From Endoryza foliicola (lineage in GTDB: Bacteria; Bacteroidota; Bacteroidia; Chitinophagales; Chitinophagaceae), in assembly GCA_965226965.1 (NCBI GenBank), contig OZ245715.1, positions 4,030,001 to 4,094,000 on the forward strand: a DNA stretch of 64,000 nucleotides, read 5' to 3'. The notes under the pieces are model-generated. The model did not search any database, was not told the DNA's origin, and saw only the letters and a program-made list of their open reading frames with translations. Below, piece by piece: positions 44,108 through 53,178 of the stretch. Within the stretch, counting starts at the first letter, position 1. Every line of letters begins with the position of its first letter. The position numbers and the translations under genes are program-made.

Positions 44108-44921
44108 ATACTCCTGTAAAAGCAGTAAAACCTCCATCTACCGCAACTACGGTCCCAGTTACGAATTTTGAGGCATCACTCAATAACCAGATCAGCGCAC
44201 CAACCAATTCTGTTGGATTCCCTAATCTATTAAAAGGAGTATTGGCAATGATCTTATTGGCTCGTTCGGTATAACTTCCATCTGTATTGGTTAGAAGAGT
44301 TTTATTTTGTTCAGTCAAAAAGAAACCCGGCATGATGGCATTCATTCGTATAGCATCTCCATATCGAGCCGCAAGTTCAGTTGCAAACCAACGGGTATAA
44401 CAATCAATCGCTGCCTTCGACAAACTATACCCCAATACCCGTGTTAAGGCTTGATGTGCAGATACCGAAGAGATATTTACTATACTTCCTCCTCCCGAAT
44501 TTTTGATGGACTCTCCAAATATTTGAGTAGGCAATAATGTCCCAAACAAATTCAACTGCATTACTTGTTGCAAGGCTTCCATGTTTAATTGAAAAACATC
44601 TTGCTGTGGTTGAACAACTGCTGCGGGTTGATTCCCACCGGCAGCGTTCACGAGTCCGTCGATACGGCCATAATTATCTATCACAAAATCTCTTGCGTCT
44701 TTCAGTTGCTCTTCTTTTAGAACATCAGCAACAAGTGTAAAAGCTTCTCCCCCACGGGATTTAACTTCAGCAACCCGTTGCTCCGCCACTTCCTTGTTCC
44801 TACCCAAAACACCAACGATGCCACCGGCCTCAGCAATGGATTTCACAAACTCTTTTCCCAAAATTCCGGTAGCTCCGGTCACTACAATAAGTTTTCCCTT
44901 AAGTGAAAACAATTCAGACAT
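44106..44921 (-). CDS. SDR-family oxidoreductase, D-mannonate-oxidoreductase-like
   Basis: 271 residues from the ATG at 44921 (a TTG two codons earlier is possible). Classical SDR: cofactor motif TGATGILG (about 15-22), NAAGG, catalytic SSVSAHQ and Y-x3-K in GYSLSKAA (about 160-167), and a C-terminal VVAVDGGFTAFTGV. The last residues and GFFLTEQNKTLL block recall the YjmF-type D-mannonate/fructuronate oxidoreductases. Last gene of the 12-gene operon. It would interconvert a keto sugar (acid) and its alcohol in the cytoplasm after uptake; the substrate is inferred from context. Confidence 0.85.
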   Translation of the reverse strand: MSELFSLKGKLIVVTGATGILGKEFVKSIAEAGGIVGVLGRNKEVAEQRVAEVKSRGGEAFTLVADVLKEEQLKDARDFVIDNYGRIDGLVNAAGGNQPAAVVQPQQDVFQLNMEALQQVMQLNLFGTLLPTQIFGESIKNSGGGSIVNISSVSAHQALTRVLGYSLSKAAIDCYTRWFATELAARYGDAIRMNAIMPGFFLTEQNKTLLTNTDGSYTERANKIIANTPFNRLGNPTELVGALIWLLSDASKFVTGTVVAVDGGFTAFTGV

Positions 44922-44941
44922 GTTCAATCAATTTAATTAGC

Positions 44942-46123
44942 TTATTTGGAGTAGATCAATCTCCCTTCAACGAAGGTAGCTTTTATCGAAATTGTGTCAT
45001 CGAAAAGTACAATATCGGCATCTTTTCCTTCCTTTAAACTGCCTTTGGAGTGCAAAACATTCATTACACGAGCAGGGTTCTCTGTTATCATCTTTACAAC
45101 AGACACAAGATCAAGACTTGTTTTAGATAGCATGGTTCGCACCAATCGATCTGCAGTAGCTACACTTCCTGCAAATGCTGAACGATCTGGCAGTTTGGCA
45201 ACACCGTCTTCTATTAATACATGCATCCCATTTTTAATACTACCAAGAATAGATTCGGTAGTATTCAATCCTGCAGCTCGCATGGCATCGGTAATCAAAA
45301 TTATTCTCGATGGATCTTTGAATTTAACAACCATTCTGAGTAATGGCTCCGGCAAATGAACACCATCGGCAATGATTTCTACATCCATTTCATCAATCAT
45401 ATATCCGGCTTCAATTACACCTGCATAACGAAATGCATTTCTTCTTGTAACACCCGACATGGCTGAATAAAAATGTGTAGCAAGCGAATACCCATTCTTA
45501 AATGCTTCAACTGCTTCTTCATATATGGCATCAGTATGCGCCATAGAGGGTAAAACACCTTTTGACACTAAAAACCGGCCAAATTCTAAAGCGCCTTCCA
45601 ATTCAGGTGCTGCACTCCAACGTTTAATAAAGGGCCCCAACGCTAGTATTTCTTTGTACTCGATCGGATTCGGATCACGTATGAATTGGGGATCTTGTGC
45701 TCCGCGCTGACTCATCGCAAAATAGGGGCCTTCCAAGTGCAATCCGATAAAAGAAGCTCCTTTCTTGTTCATTTTTGATGCATTCCGATAAGCGTTGAGC
45801 GTGTCCAATAACTCTTCTTTAGACCCTGACAATGTGGTAGGAAGCATCGCAGTTGTTCCAAACTGAGCGTGCAATTCTGCAATGGCTAAAAATGCCTCTT
45901 CGGTTCCATCCATAAAATCGAATCCTGCGCCACCGTGAACATGAATATCGATAAACCCAGGACTTACGTACAATCCACTTGCATCAATTGTTTGCGCATC
46001 CAAAACAGGTTCTGCAATTGAGTTTACCGCGCTGATTTTACCATTGTCGACAATTACTTGACCTCCAGGAATCAATCCGTGCTCAGAAATTACGGTACCA
46101 TTGATGATGTTGATTTTCGACAT
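44942..46123 (-). CDS. nagA: N-acetylglucosamine-6-phosphate deacetylase
   Basis: 393 residues from the ATG at 46123, 2 nt after the upstream stop; a longer open frame exists but overlaps the previous gene. Amidohydrolase metal site HVHGGAGFDFMDGT, GLHLEGPYF (metal-ligand Glu), AHTDAIYEEA, DGVHLPEPL and LITDAMRAAG (catalytic Asp). It removes the acetyl group from GlcNAc-6-P, giving glucosamine-6-P for NagB, encoded two genes upstream. The set NagA + NagB + transporter in one operon indicates N-acetyl amino sugar catabolism. No separate GlcNAc kinase gene was recognised in the operon. Confidence 0.93.
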   Translation of the reverse strand: MSKINIINGTVISEHGLIPGGQVIVDNGKISAVNSIAEPVLDAQTIDASGLYVSPGFIDIHVHGGAGFDFMDGTEEAFLAIAELHAQFGTTAMLPTTLSGSKEELLDTLNAYRNASKMNKKGASFIGLHLEGPYFAMSQRGAQDPQFIRDPNPIEYKEILALGPFIKRWSAAPELEGALEFGRFLVSKGVLPSMAHTDAIYEEAVEAFKNGYSLATHFYSAMSGVTRRNAFRYAGVIEAGYMIDEMDVEIIADGVHLPEPLLRMVVKFKDPSRIILITDAMRAAGLNTTESILGSIKNGMHVLIEDGVAKLPDRSAFAGSVATADRLVRTMLSKTSLDLVSVVKMITENPARVMNVLHSKGSLKEGKDADIVLFDDTISIKATFVEGRLIYSK

Positions 46124-46125
46124 GA

Positions 46126-47514
46126 CTAAGGATTCAATTTGAGTGCCCATTTCAGCGCTTCAGTGGTAGTAAAATACTTAGCCAACAGCGCTTGCTTTTC
46201 CCACTTAGGAACAGAATTCTTGTTCAAATAATCTATATACTTCAATACAACTTTCGAAAAAGTGGTTTCATGATCTAATTGCAAAGATGATGGAATTAAA
46301 ATGCGCCATCCTTTGTCTGTTTTTTCCAATCCTATTCCCGGATACTTGCTTGCCAATTTTTCTATCACGAGTTCCAAGTTCTTTCTATAGCTTTCGCTTA
46401 TCGTTATTGGTTCAATGAATAACTCGGGTTGGAAGTTTTGTTCGGCTCCTTGTCGAATCACTAAATTTGCTTTGGTTCCTCTAATGATCGAGTAGTGAGT
46501 ATCCCCGGCTCCTGTAGGTGCCTCATAATTCCAGATAGCAGCGAGTTTCACCACTACTCCTTTAATTTTATAGATCATTTCACCATTCGAATAAACATTC
46601 AATGCCCCTGCTTTAATATCTTTTTGCAAATAATCAGGAAAGGAATTTTCTCCTGTTACTTTGGTGAATTGTTCCTTTGAGATTACGGTAGGCCATCTTT
46701 TTGCATTAAGTATTTGAATATCTTTTTTGTATTCCAGGGGCTGATTGTAGAAGCATTGCCATTGAACCAAATCAACTAAATGTGTACTTACATCAACGAT
46801 CCCTTCTCCTTGCTGTTCCACATCAAAATACCATTCCGGACGCTGGAGTGGTTTCCCTGAAACAGTTTTGAAAAAGTGATGAACACTTTCCATTTCAACC
46901 GCCGGTTGATCAATACTCCCTTTCAGAAGGGTGCCAAACAACTCCGGAAATTGCATTAATTCCTTTTGCAAAGCATTACTGGCCTGGTAGCGTTCCGTCA
47001 TAATATCCAGTAACAGAACTGATTTTTGCTCGGCTTGAACAAAGGTCTTTTTTAACAATTCAAAACCGGCTGAATTTATGGCCATCGGTTTGTCGGAAAA
47101 CACATTAATCCTCGCCTCAACCGCCTTTGAAATATATGTGGTTTTAAGCTTATTGTTTCCCGCGAGCACAACTACATTTCCTTTTCGCTCATTCAACATT
47201 CGCTCAAAATAATCGCTTCCGGTGTATACGATTTCATTCCAGTTTGTTGGTCGATTGTCACGTTTATTGTATCCTTCAATTAGGGAAAGATGATTCTTCA
47301 AGGCCTGGCTATTGGCTGGCGCATAAACATAAACGGTAGAGTCTACCCCTGGGTACGCCGACTTTTGAATCAATGCCGCATGAAAATGTGCTGGATCCAG
47401 CGTAATCAATTTCACAATTCTTGTTTTACCTTGGGACATTGCATTCGTACAAAATGAAATGACCCCAATTAGTAAGCAAAAGCTCCATTTAAAAGTTCCG
47501 AACCAGTTTTTCAC
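46126..47514 (-). CDS. Sec-exported Gfo/Idh/MocA-like oxidoreductase with putative oxidoreductase C-terminal domain
   Basis: 462 residues. Sec-type signal (hydrophobic FCLLIGVISFCTNAMSQ, 11-28), not a Tat one, unlike the other oxidoreductases here. N-terminal Rossmann-like part with VVLAGNNKLKTTYISKAVEARINVFSDKPMAIN (DKP replaces the usual EKP); the glycine-rich motif at the very start is degenerate (KLITLDPAHFHA), so NAD(P) binding may be weak or altered. The C-terminal half (about 200-460) fits the 'Oxidoreduct_C' type. It lies between NagB and NagA, with gaps of 12 and 2 nt, so it is certainly part of the operon. Confidence 0.82.
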   Translation of the reverse strand: MKNWFGTFKWSFCLLIGVISFCTNAMSQGKTRIVKLITLDPAHFHAALIQKSAYPGVDSTVYVYAPANSQALKNHLSLIEGYNKRDNRPTNWNEIVYTGSDYFERMLNERKGNVVVLAGNNKLKTTYISKAVEARINVFSDKPMAINSAGFELLKKTFVQAEQKSVLLLDIMTERYQASNALQKELMQFPELFGTLLKGSIDQPAVEMESVHHFFKTVSGKPLQRPEWYFDVEQQGEGIVDVSTHLVDLVQWQCFYNQPLEYKKDIQILNAKRWPTVISKEQFTKVTGENSFPDYLQKDIKAGALNVYSNGEMIYKIKGVVVKLAAIWNYEAPTGAGDTHYSIIRGTKANLVIRQGAEQNFQPELFIEPITISESYRKNLELVIEKLASKYPGIGLEKTDKGWRILIPSSLQLDHETTFSKVVLKYIDYLNKNSVPKWEKQALLAKYFTTTEALKWALKLNP

Positions 47515-47526
47515 CTAAAATCAATT

Positions 47527-48303
47527 TTAAACTGTTTTAATAAAAGTTGTTTTAGCTGCAGAGGCCTCGTCTAAAAACAAAATTACCTTGGCGTGCTCCC
47601 TCAATACAGTTGAAGGAAATCTAGTATCAATATTTTCGTACATCGTATTGTAAACAGCTTGCGCTTTCCGCTCTCCCGGTACAACACAACTAATATATGC
47701 AGCCGCCATTAAAGCCGGAATTGTGAGTGTGATCGCTTTTTCGGGTACCGTATCTAAACTAGGAAAACAACCATCATTAACTTGTTGCTGGCGGCATTCA
47801 TTGTCTAATGTAACAATCTTCACCCTAACAGGGTCCTTAAAATTCGCTACGGGAGGATCATTAAAGGCCAAATGTCCATTCTCTCCAATGCCCATGCATA
47901 CGATGTCTGTTGGAAAAGCTTCCAACAACTGCGAATATCGTTCACATTCTGATTGCGGATCACTGCATGCGCCATTAATATAAAAAACATTTCTAAAGGG
48001 CAGCTGAGAAAAAAGCTCCTTCTTCAAAAAAAATCCAAAACTTTGAACCGCACCCGCAGGCAATCCAATGTATTCATCCATGTGAAATGCATTCACTCGT
48101 TCCCAGTCAACAACTTCTTTCCTCAAAGCCTCTAGCATTTCCAATTGCGAAGGAGCGGCTGCAAAAACGATGTTCACCACTTCTTGTTGTTGCAGTAAGT
48201 TTCTAATACGTTCTGCAACCATGGATGCAGCAGCATAACCCATTTTTTTACGAGTTCCATATATTTTAACTTTCATCATACCCGCTAACGTTGTTCCAAT
48301 CAT
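47527..48303 (-). CDS. nagB: Glucosamine-6-phosphate deaminase
   Basis: 258 residues. Signatures: AFHMDEYIGL (catalytic Asp), GIGENGHLAFNDPP (catalytic His and Glu) and an N-terminal KVKIYGTRKKMGYAAASMVAERI. An internal ATG at 48276 is a possible later start. It converts glucosamine-6-P to fructose-6-P and ammonia. It follows the transporter by 6 nt and precedes the Sec-exported oxidoreductase by 12 nt. Confidence 0.92.
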   Translation of the reverse strand: MIGTTLAGMMKVKIYGTRKKMGYAAASMVAERIRNLLQQQEVVNIVFAAAPSQLEMLEALRKEVVDWERVNAFHMDEYIGLPAGAVQSFGFFLKKELFSQLPFRNVFYINGACSDPQSECERYSQLLEAFPTDIVCMGIGENGHLAFNDPPVANFKDPVRVKIVTLDNECRQQQVNDGCFPSLDTVPEKAITLTIPALMAAAYISCVVPGERKAQAVYNTMYENIDTRFPSTVLREHAKVILFLDEASAAKTTFIKTV

Positions 48304-48309
48304 TTCAAA

Positions 48310-49644
48310 TTATTTATTGACTAATTCTAGTGGAAGGGAGCGATGCTTCCAAGTTCGAATCTTATGTCCTTTGAATGCATAAAAAAGCAAATACAAGTAA
48401 CAAGGTAGGAGAACCCAATAAGCTAATCGGTGACTCGACTGATCTGCGAAGTAACCATAAACCAAAGGCAACATGGCATTACCACAAAGCCCCATAACTA
48501 ATAAGGAGGCCCCTACCTTTGTAAATCGCCCTAATCCGTTCAAGGCCAATGGCCAGATGCCTGCCCAAATCAATGAATTGGCCAAGCCTAATAGCACCAA
48601 AAAAATCAAACTAATATCACTGGTATGACCCAACCAAGTAACTGTACCTTCTGCCAATACAATTAGAACACTTAATACTGTTCCCAAACTTGTACATATT
48701 TTCAAGGCACTCGTTTGAGAAAAAAATCTCGGAATACAAATGATACCTGTGATATATCCTACTATGGTAGTAGTTAAAATATAAGAAGGAAAAACTTTAG
48801 CTTCAGTTAATTGAATATTCATGGAGGCCGCATATCCGATCACCGTATCCACCGCAACTACCTGAGTTCCAACATGCAAAAAAATTGCAATAGCACCCAA
48901 AATCAAATGCGGAAATTCCACAATACTCTTTTTATCAGCATTCACAGCAGCCTCGGTTTCATCTTCTTTCTCCGTATCTATTTCAGGCAATGGCGAAAAC
49001 CGAACCATCAAGCCCAATATTACCAACACGGTTCCTACCAAGGCATACGGAACCATCACTCTTCGAATTAAGCCGTCTAAAACAATCTCACGTTCTTCCG
49101 CTCCCATTTGTGGGATTCTGGCGAATAAACTTGCATCATCAGAACGCAGGATGACTGCTGCAAATAGTAATGGTGCAATAATTCCTGCGCCTTTATTGCA
49201 TATCCCAACAATACTGATTCGTTGCGCAGCACGTTCCTTCGCGCCTAACACTGTTACATAAGGATTGGCAGCAGTTTGCAAAATGGTTAATCCGGTTCCT
49301 ATTAAAAAAAGCCCCGCTAAAAAAACTGAATATTGTCTGTCTATTGCCGCAACAATAAAAGTAAACGCGCCTGCTGCCATAAAGAAAAAGCCGAGCATCA
49401 TGCCTTTTTTAAATCCGTATTTTCTTAATACAAAAGAAGCGGGTATTGCAAGTACTAGATAAGAAATGTAAAAAGCGAAGGCAACAAAATAGGATTCAAG
49501 ATTATTGAGTTCACAAGCAATTTTAAAATAAGGAATGAGAATTGCATTTACCCATGTTACGAAACCAAAAACGAAAAATAAGACCCCAATGAGGATCATC
49601 GAAACAATCGTATCTTTTTTACTTAAGGCACTCGCCTGCAACAT
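48310..49644 (-). CDS. MFS sugar transporter, FucP/GluP/NagP type
   Basis: 444 residues, twelve membrane segments. The FucP-family opening is clear: LIGVLFFVFGFVTWVNAILIPYFKIACEL, with GTGLTILQTAANPYVTVLG in helix 4. Members carry fucose, glucose/galactose or GlcNAc with protons. The position next to nagB and nagA suggests N-acetylglucosamine or a related amino sugar (NagP-like). Gap to NagB is 6 nt. Confidence 0.88.
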   Translation of the reverse strand: MLQASALSKKDTIVSMILIGVLFFVFGFVTWVNAILIPYFKIACELNNLESYFVAFAFYISYLVLAIPASFVLRKYGFKKGMMLGFFFMAAGAFTFIVAAIDRQYSVFLAGLFLIGTGLTILQTAANPYVTVLGAKERAAQRISIVGICNKGAGIIAPLLFAAVILRSDDASLFARIPQMGAEEREIVLDGLIRRVMVPYALVGTVLVILGLMVRFSPLPEIDTEKEDETEAAVNADKKSIVEFPHLILGAIAIFLHVGTQVVAVDTVIGYAASMNIQLTEAKVFPSYILTTTIVGYITGIICIPRFFSQTSALKICTSLGTVLSVLIVLAEGTVTWLGHTSDISLIFLVLLGLANSLIWAGIWPLALNGLGRFTKVGASLLVMGLCGNAMLPLVYGYFADQSSHRLAYWVLLPCYLYLLFYAFKGHKIRTWKHRSLPLELVNK

Positions 49645-49656
49645 ATGGTAAGTTTG

Positions 49657-51825
49657 TTATTTTCTAGCAGCTGAAAACGCTTCTTTCACTACTAAATATT
49701 TCTCAGGAAATTTAACCGGATCTTGATGACAGTAAATCAATACACCATCCGCTGATCTTCTACCCCGATCAATCACTTCTTTTACATAAGCGGGTGTTGA
49801 CTCTCCTATCCCGCTATGCCCGGTTGCATATACATCTAAGAATATTAGGAAGCCCGGACGAAATAGTTGGCGCATTTCAGTAATTTCTTTCTCAACAAAA
49901 GACGCATTATCTAAATTATACGCCACCGATTCATTTCGATAGGGAAACAAGATTCCATCCAAATATTTACCATAATCATTCGCAAACTGAGCCGTTACCT
50001 GATCATAATAGGCGCAAGGTATAAAAGCGAAATTTGGATTGATAGCTTTCGTTTTAGCAATAACATTCTCCATATAGGATGGTGTAAAAAAGCTCAAATT
50101 GTGAACAAAGTCGTCGATACTCCAAGCCACAAAATTGGAGTATTGCTTACTAAGCTGAGCCAATGTTGTTCCCCATTTTTCAAAATCTAGTTTAAAGGGT
50201 TCAGAAAAATCCTTTTGAAATGGGGGTGCCTCCGAAGGCGGAATAAGCGTAATCCATACTTTAATATTCGCTGTTTTTGCAAGAGGCAGGAATTTTTTGA
50301 AAGCGTTCAAATCGGAACCGGAGCCCCAACTCAACCAATGATAGGTGTTTGCTTTGATGTCTTTCAATTGTTGAATCAAGGTTACATAGTCTACTGCACC
50401 TGTTTTTGTTTTTGGCGGAAAAGCATAGGTAGCAAGGGTCCCTTTTAAACCCTGCTCTATATTAGCCTCAGACTTCGTAGTAACCTGGGAAGCTACTACA
50501 CCCACATTCTTCATCGCTATGCTTACTGCTTTTACGATGCGGTCTTCAACATCATCGGCGAAAGGCCCAGGCATACCATAATATATCATACTCTCCCCTC
50601 CTTCGTATCCACCTTCTTTTAACACACGCTTAGAAGGTATATAGCAAGTAACTTCACTGCAGTATCCTGCCACATATAGATTTTCTTTGGGAAACATTTT
50701 CTTAAATAAAAGGGAATAATCCACAACCACTTCATCTGCAAGTCCAATAATAGTTAAGTCTGTATTGAATCGAACCACTTGAATAGAGTACTGCAATCTG
50801 TCGACTGACCATCCCTTATTATATGCTTCTAACATCAACTTAGCACGACGTTGTAGAAAAGGATTGCTTCCTTTGATATCTTTCTGGTACGAAGCCAAAT
50901 CAAAATTTTGAAAGGCGAGATACACGGGATTAAAATCAGTCCTTATGGGAGCTTCTACTTTCTTTAATGTTGTTGTCAGCACTTTTTGGACTGCTGTTGC
51001 TAGTGTAGTACCATGCTGATTCACATATTCCACTTTCCCGCGTGGCGATGGATTTTGATCCCCCCCGCAACCCATCAAAAAAAGAGCAGTAGTACCGGGG
51101 TTGTCTTTTTCTAGTTTTGCCTGTGCAAAGCCTGCATAATCACCGTTTATCCGAAAATTATCGTCTACCAATGTTGTATTGTGGCATGCATACCCAAAAA
51201 GTACAGCTTTCATCAATCCTTTTCGATCCATCACCTTTAAAACCGGAACATCATGATCTACCGGGCCGTTTGGGTTGAATTCTTTTCTTCTATTAATAGC
51301 AAAATCAGCTGAACCATGTCCACTAAACAACTGCACTTCACTTAGATCTTTCATGGCTGCATCAATTACCGACACTATTTTCTGAGTCAGCTCTTGATCA
51401 TACGATGCAATTTTGGCTTGGTCTTCCAACCCAAAATCATAAATAGCATCAACACAAGGCCAAACAATGGGTGCCGAATGCGTATGCGAAGAATTAAGCA
51501 ATAACTGTGAACGTCGAATTCCATATTTTTTCTGGGCCGCTGAGAATACGTCCTGAACAATTTCTTTCGACAATCCGAGAATATCAACTGTTACAATAAT
51601 GATTCTTGCATCGTTACTTTCTTCAATCACCAGCGCTTTCGCCCAAATGGGCTGTAAAACGCCCGTTGCCGGTGATGTACGACTGGCATAGCCATTGATC
51701 CATGCCGGCACTTGCGGAGTAATGTCCACTTTTGCAACGCCTGCCTTCAATCCGGCATTTGCTACTGCCGATTGTAGCAAGAGTGCAAAAAATAAAACAC
51801 AAAATAGTCTACGAAACTGAGTCAT
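49657..51825 (-). CDS. Secreted neutral-ceramidase-like protein fused to a TIM-barrel-like domain
   Basis: 722 residues. Signal peptide (about 1-25, ending VANA). Residues about 26-445 match the neutral/alkaline non-lysosomal ceramidase N-terminal domain: GVAKVDITPQVPAWINGYASR, LLNSSHTHSAP (zinc ligands) and FGYACHNTTL. Bacteroidota have many such proteins whose substrate is not ceramide, often in glycan loci. From about 470 a second domain begins (YVTLIQQLKDIKANTYHWLSWG), with strand-end acidic residues in VAWSIDDF and FLDVYATGHSG; this looks like a glycosidase-type TIM barrel. A fusion of an amidase/ester-type hydrolase with a barrel fits cleavage of an N-acyl amino-sugar compound (inference). 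Gaps of 10-12 nt to neighbours. Confidence 0.82.
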   Translation of the reverse strand: MTQFRRLFCVLFFALLLQSAVANAGLKAGVAKVDITPQVPAWINGYASRTSPATGVLQPIWAKALVIEESNDARIIIVTVDILGLSKEIVQDVFSAAQKKYGIRRSQLLLNSSHTHSAPIVWPCVDAIYDFGLEDQAKIASYDQELTQKIVSVIDAAMKDLSEVQLFSGHGSADFAINRRKEFNPNGPVDHDVPVLKVMDRKGLMKAVLFGYACHNTTLVDDNFRINGDYAGFAQAKLEKDNPGTTALFLMGCGGDQNPSPRGKVEYVNQHGTTLATAVQKVLTTTLKKVEAPIRTDFNPVYLAFQNFDLASYQKDIKGSNPFLQRRAKLMLEAYNKGWSVDRLQYSIQVVRFNTDLTIIGLADEVVVDYSLLFKKMFPKENLYVAGYCSEVTCYIPSKRVLKEGGYEGGESMIYYGMPGPFADDVEDRIVKAVSIAMKNVGVVASQVTTKSEANIEQGLKGTLATYAFPPKTKTGAVDYVTLIQQLKDIKANTYHWLSWGSGSDLNAFKKFLPLAKTANIKVWITLIPPSEAPPFQKDFSEPFKLDFEKWGTTLAQLSKQYSNFVAWSIDDFVHNLSFFTPSYMENVIAKTKAINPNFAFIPCAYYDQVTAQFANDYGKYLDGILFPYRNESVAYNLDNASFVEKEITEMRQLFRPGFLIFLDVYATGHSGIGESTPAYVKEVIDRGRRSADGVLIYCHQDPVKFPEKYLVVKEAFSAARK

Positions 51826-51835
51826 TTCAGTCGAT

Positions 51836-53164
51836 TTATTTTTTTAAAGGAGAAGCGATGCTGACCAAATCGGTACGAGTATGTCCATTTTCAGTTATTC
51901 TTGCCAAAGTATAAATTGTACCATCTTTCCCTACCGCTATGGAGTTAACATAAAGGGGACGATCTCCATTGGAATAAAAAATAGCTCCATTGTCTACGTA
52001 ATGATGGGTCATCACATTGTAGGTTACCAAATGTAAATCTTCCAGCCCTTTCGCTTCACCCATGGCGGTTTTGTCTTTTCCTTTTACACGCTTACCATTC
52101 ACAATTACCGGCCCACCGGTTAGGTAGTGCAGTGTTTTATTATCGGGTCCGAAAATAAAGCCCAGATATCCGTAGCTGAACTGGTCGAACATTCCCGTTT
52201 CTTTGGAAGGCTGAGAAGTGATTCGATCTAGTACGGTGATGCGTTCATCTTTGGGATCAAACTTGAACAAATAACCGGAGTTTCCGTGTACTCCGAAAAA
52301 GGCTTTTGCTACAGGGCTCCAAACAATCTGGCGCCAATTGTAACCCATATGCCCCGGTGACGATGGATCGTATAGGCCAAAGTAATCTTTCTTCATGTCT
52401 TCATCTATTCTTACTAAACGTGATGCTCCCGGAGTGTACTTTAAGATCGCACCCTCCGAATTCGTCATGTAAGCATTACCGGTAGTAGGATCAATGGCAA
52501 TTGCTCTACAGAGCGTTCTGAATGCAGCGCCTCTCCCATCTTCCCCTTCACCTGAAACAGGCTCAATTTCACGAACTATTTTGCTCTTTACGTCGCAAGT
52601 AATAAAATAACCTGTAGGCCACGTAATAGCATACATCATACCCCTAGCGGTATCCATACTCATGGTAAGAATTCCTTCTTTCCTCGGAGCCAAGCCTAAA
52701 TCTTCGAATTTTGCAGTTTTTAGATCGTACGAAAGAAAATGACCTCCGGGATATTCTTTGTATCCTGCAGGAGGGATACCCATTTTCTCCATCCCGTCTA
52801 CCATACTGTAATATCCTACGTGTGTACCGAAATACAATTTACCTTTCGACTCTACAAACTTAACATGGCTCTTGCCCTGCGAAATGGTTTTAAGCCCTTT
52901 TTCACCACAAGCCTCCGTTAAATCTCCTACTAGCTTCACTTTTCCGGTCTTCGGATTAAAGCTGTACATAATACCCCCTGTATCGATCGACTGAGAGCTC
53001 AGTACATAGTAAACATTCCCATCACTGGCAACTGAAATGGCATTGTAAGTATCGTGTGCGATAGAGAATCCGGAATTATACGTTTTTGCAGGCAATTTAC
53101 CTTGCGCCATACTACCTACACTTAGAACCAGACCAAGAGCCATTAATACGATCGTCTTTTTCAT
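51836..53164 (-). CDS. Secreted beta-propeller-like protein of unknown function
   Basis: 442 residues. Signal peptide MKKTIVLMALGLVLSVGSMAQ. The rest alternates short beta strands with repeated motifs such as DGNVYYVLSSQ, GKLYFGTHVGYY, GNAYMTNSEGAILKY and DGTIYTLARI, the look of a six- or seven-bladed propeller. No catalytic residues can be identified. Its place between the aminotransferase and the ceramidase-like gene (gaps of 14 and 10 nt) makes it part of the periplasmic pathway, as a sensor, lyase or binding protein. Confidence 0.7.
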   Translation of the reverse strand: MKKTIVLMALGLVLSVGSMAQGKLPAKTYNSGFSIAHDTYNAISVASDGNVYYVLSSQSIDTGGIMYSFNPKTGKVKLVGDLTEACGEKGLKTISQGKSHVKFVESKGKLYFGTHVGYYSMVDGMEKMGIPPAGYKEYPGGHFLSYDLKTAKFEDLGLAPRKEGILTMSMDTARGMMYAITWPTGYFITCDVKSKIVREIEPVSGEGEDGRGAAFRTLCRAIAIDPTTGNAYMTNSEGAILKYTPGASRLVRIDEDMKKDYFGLYDPSSPGHMGYNWRQIVWSPVAKAFFGVHGNSGYLFKFDPKDERITVLDRITSQPSKETGMFDQFSYGYLGFIFGPDNKTLHYLTGGPVIVNGKRVKGKDKTAMGEAKGLEDLHLVTYNVMTHHYVDNGAIFYSNGDRPLYVNSIAVGKDGTIYTLARITENGHTRTDLVSIASPLKK

Positions 53165-53178
53165 CTATTCAGAAATTT

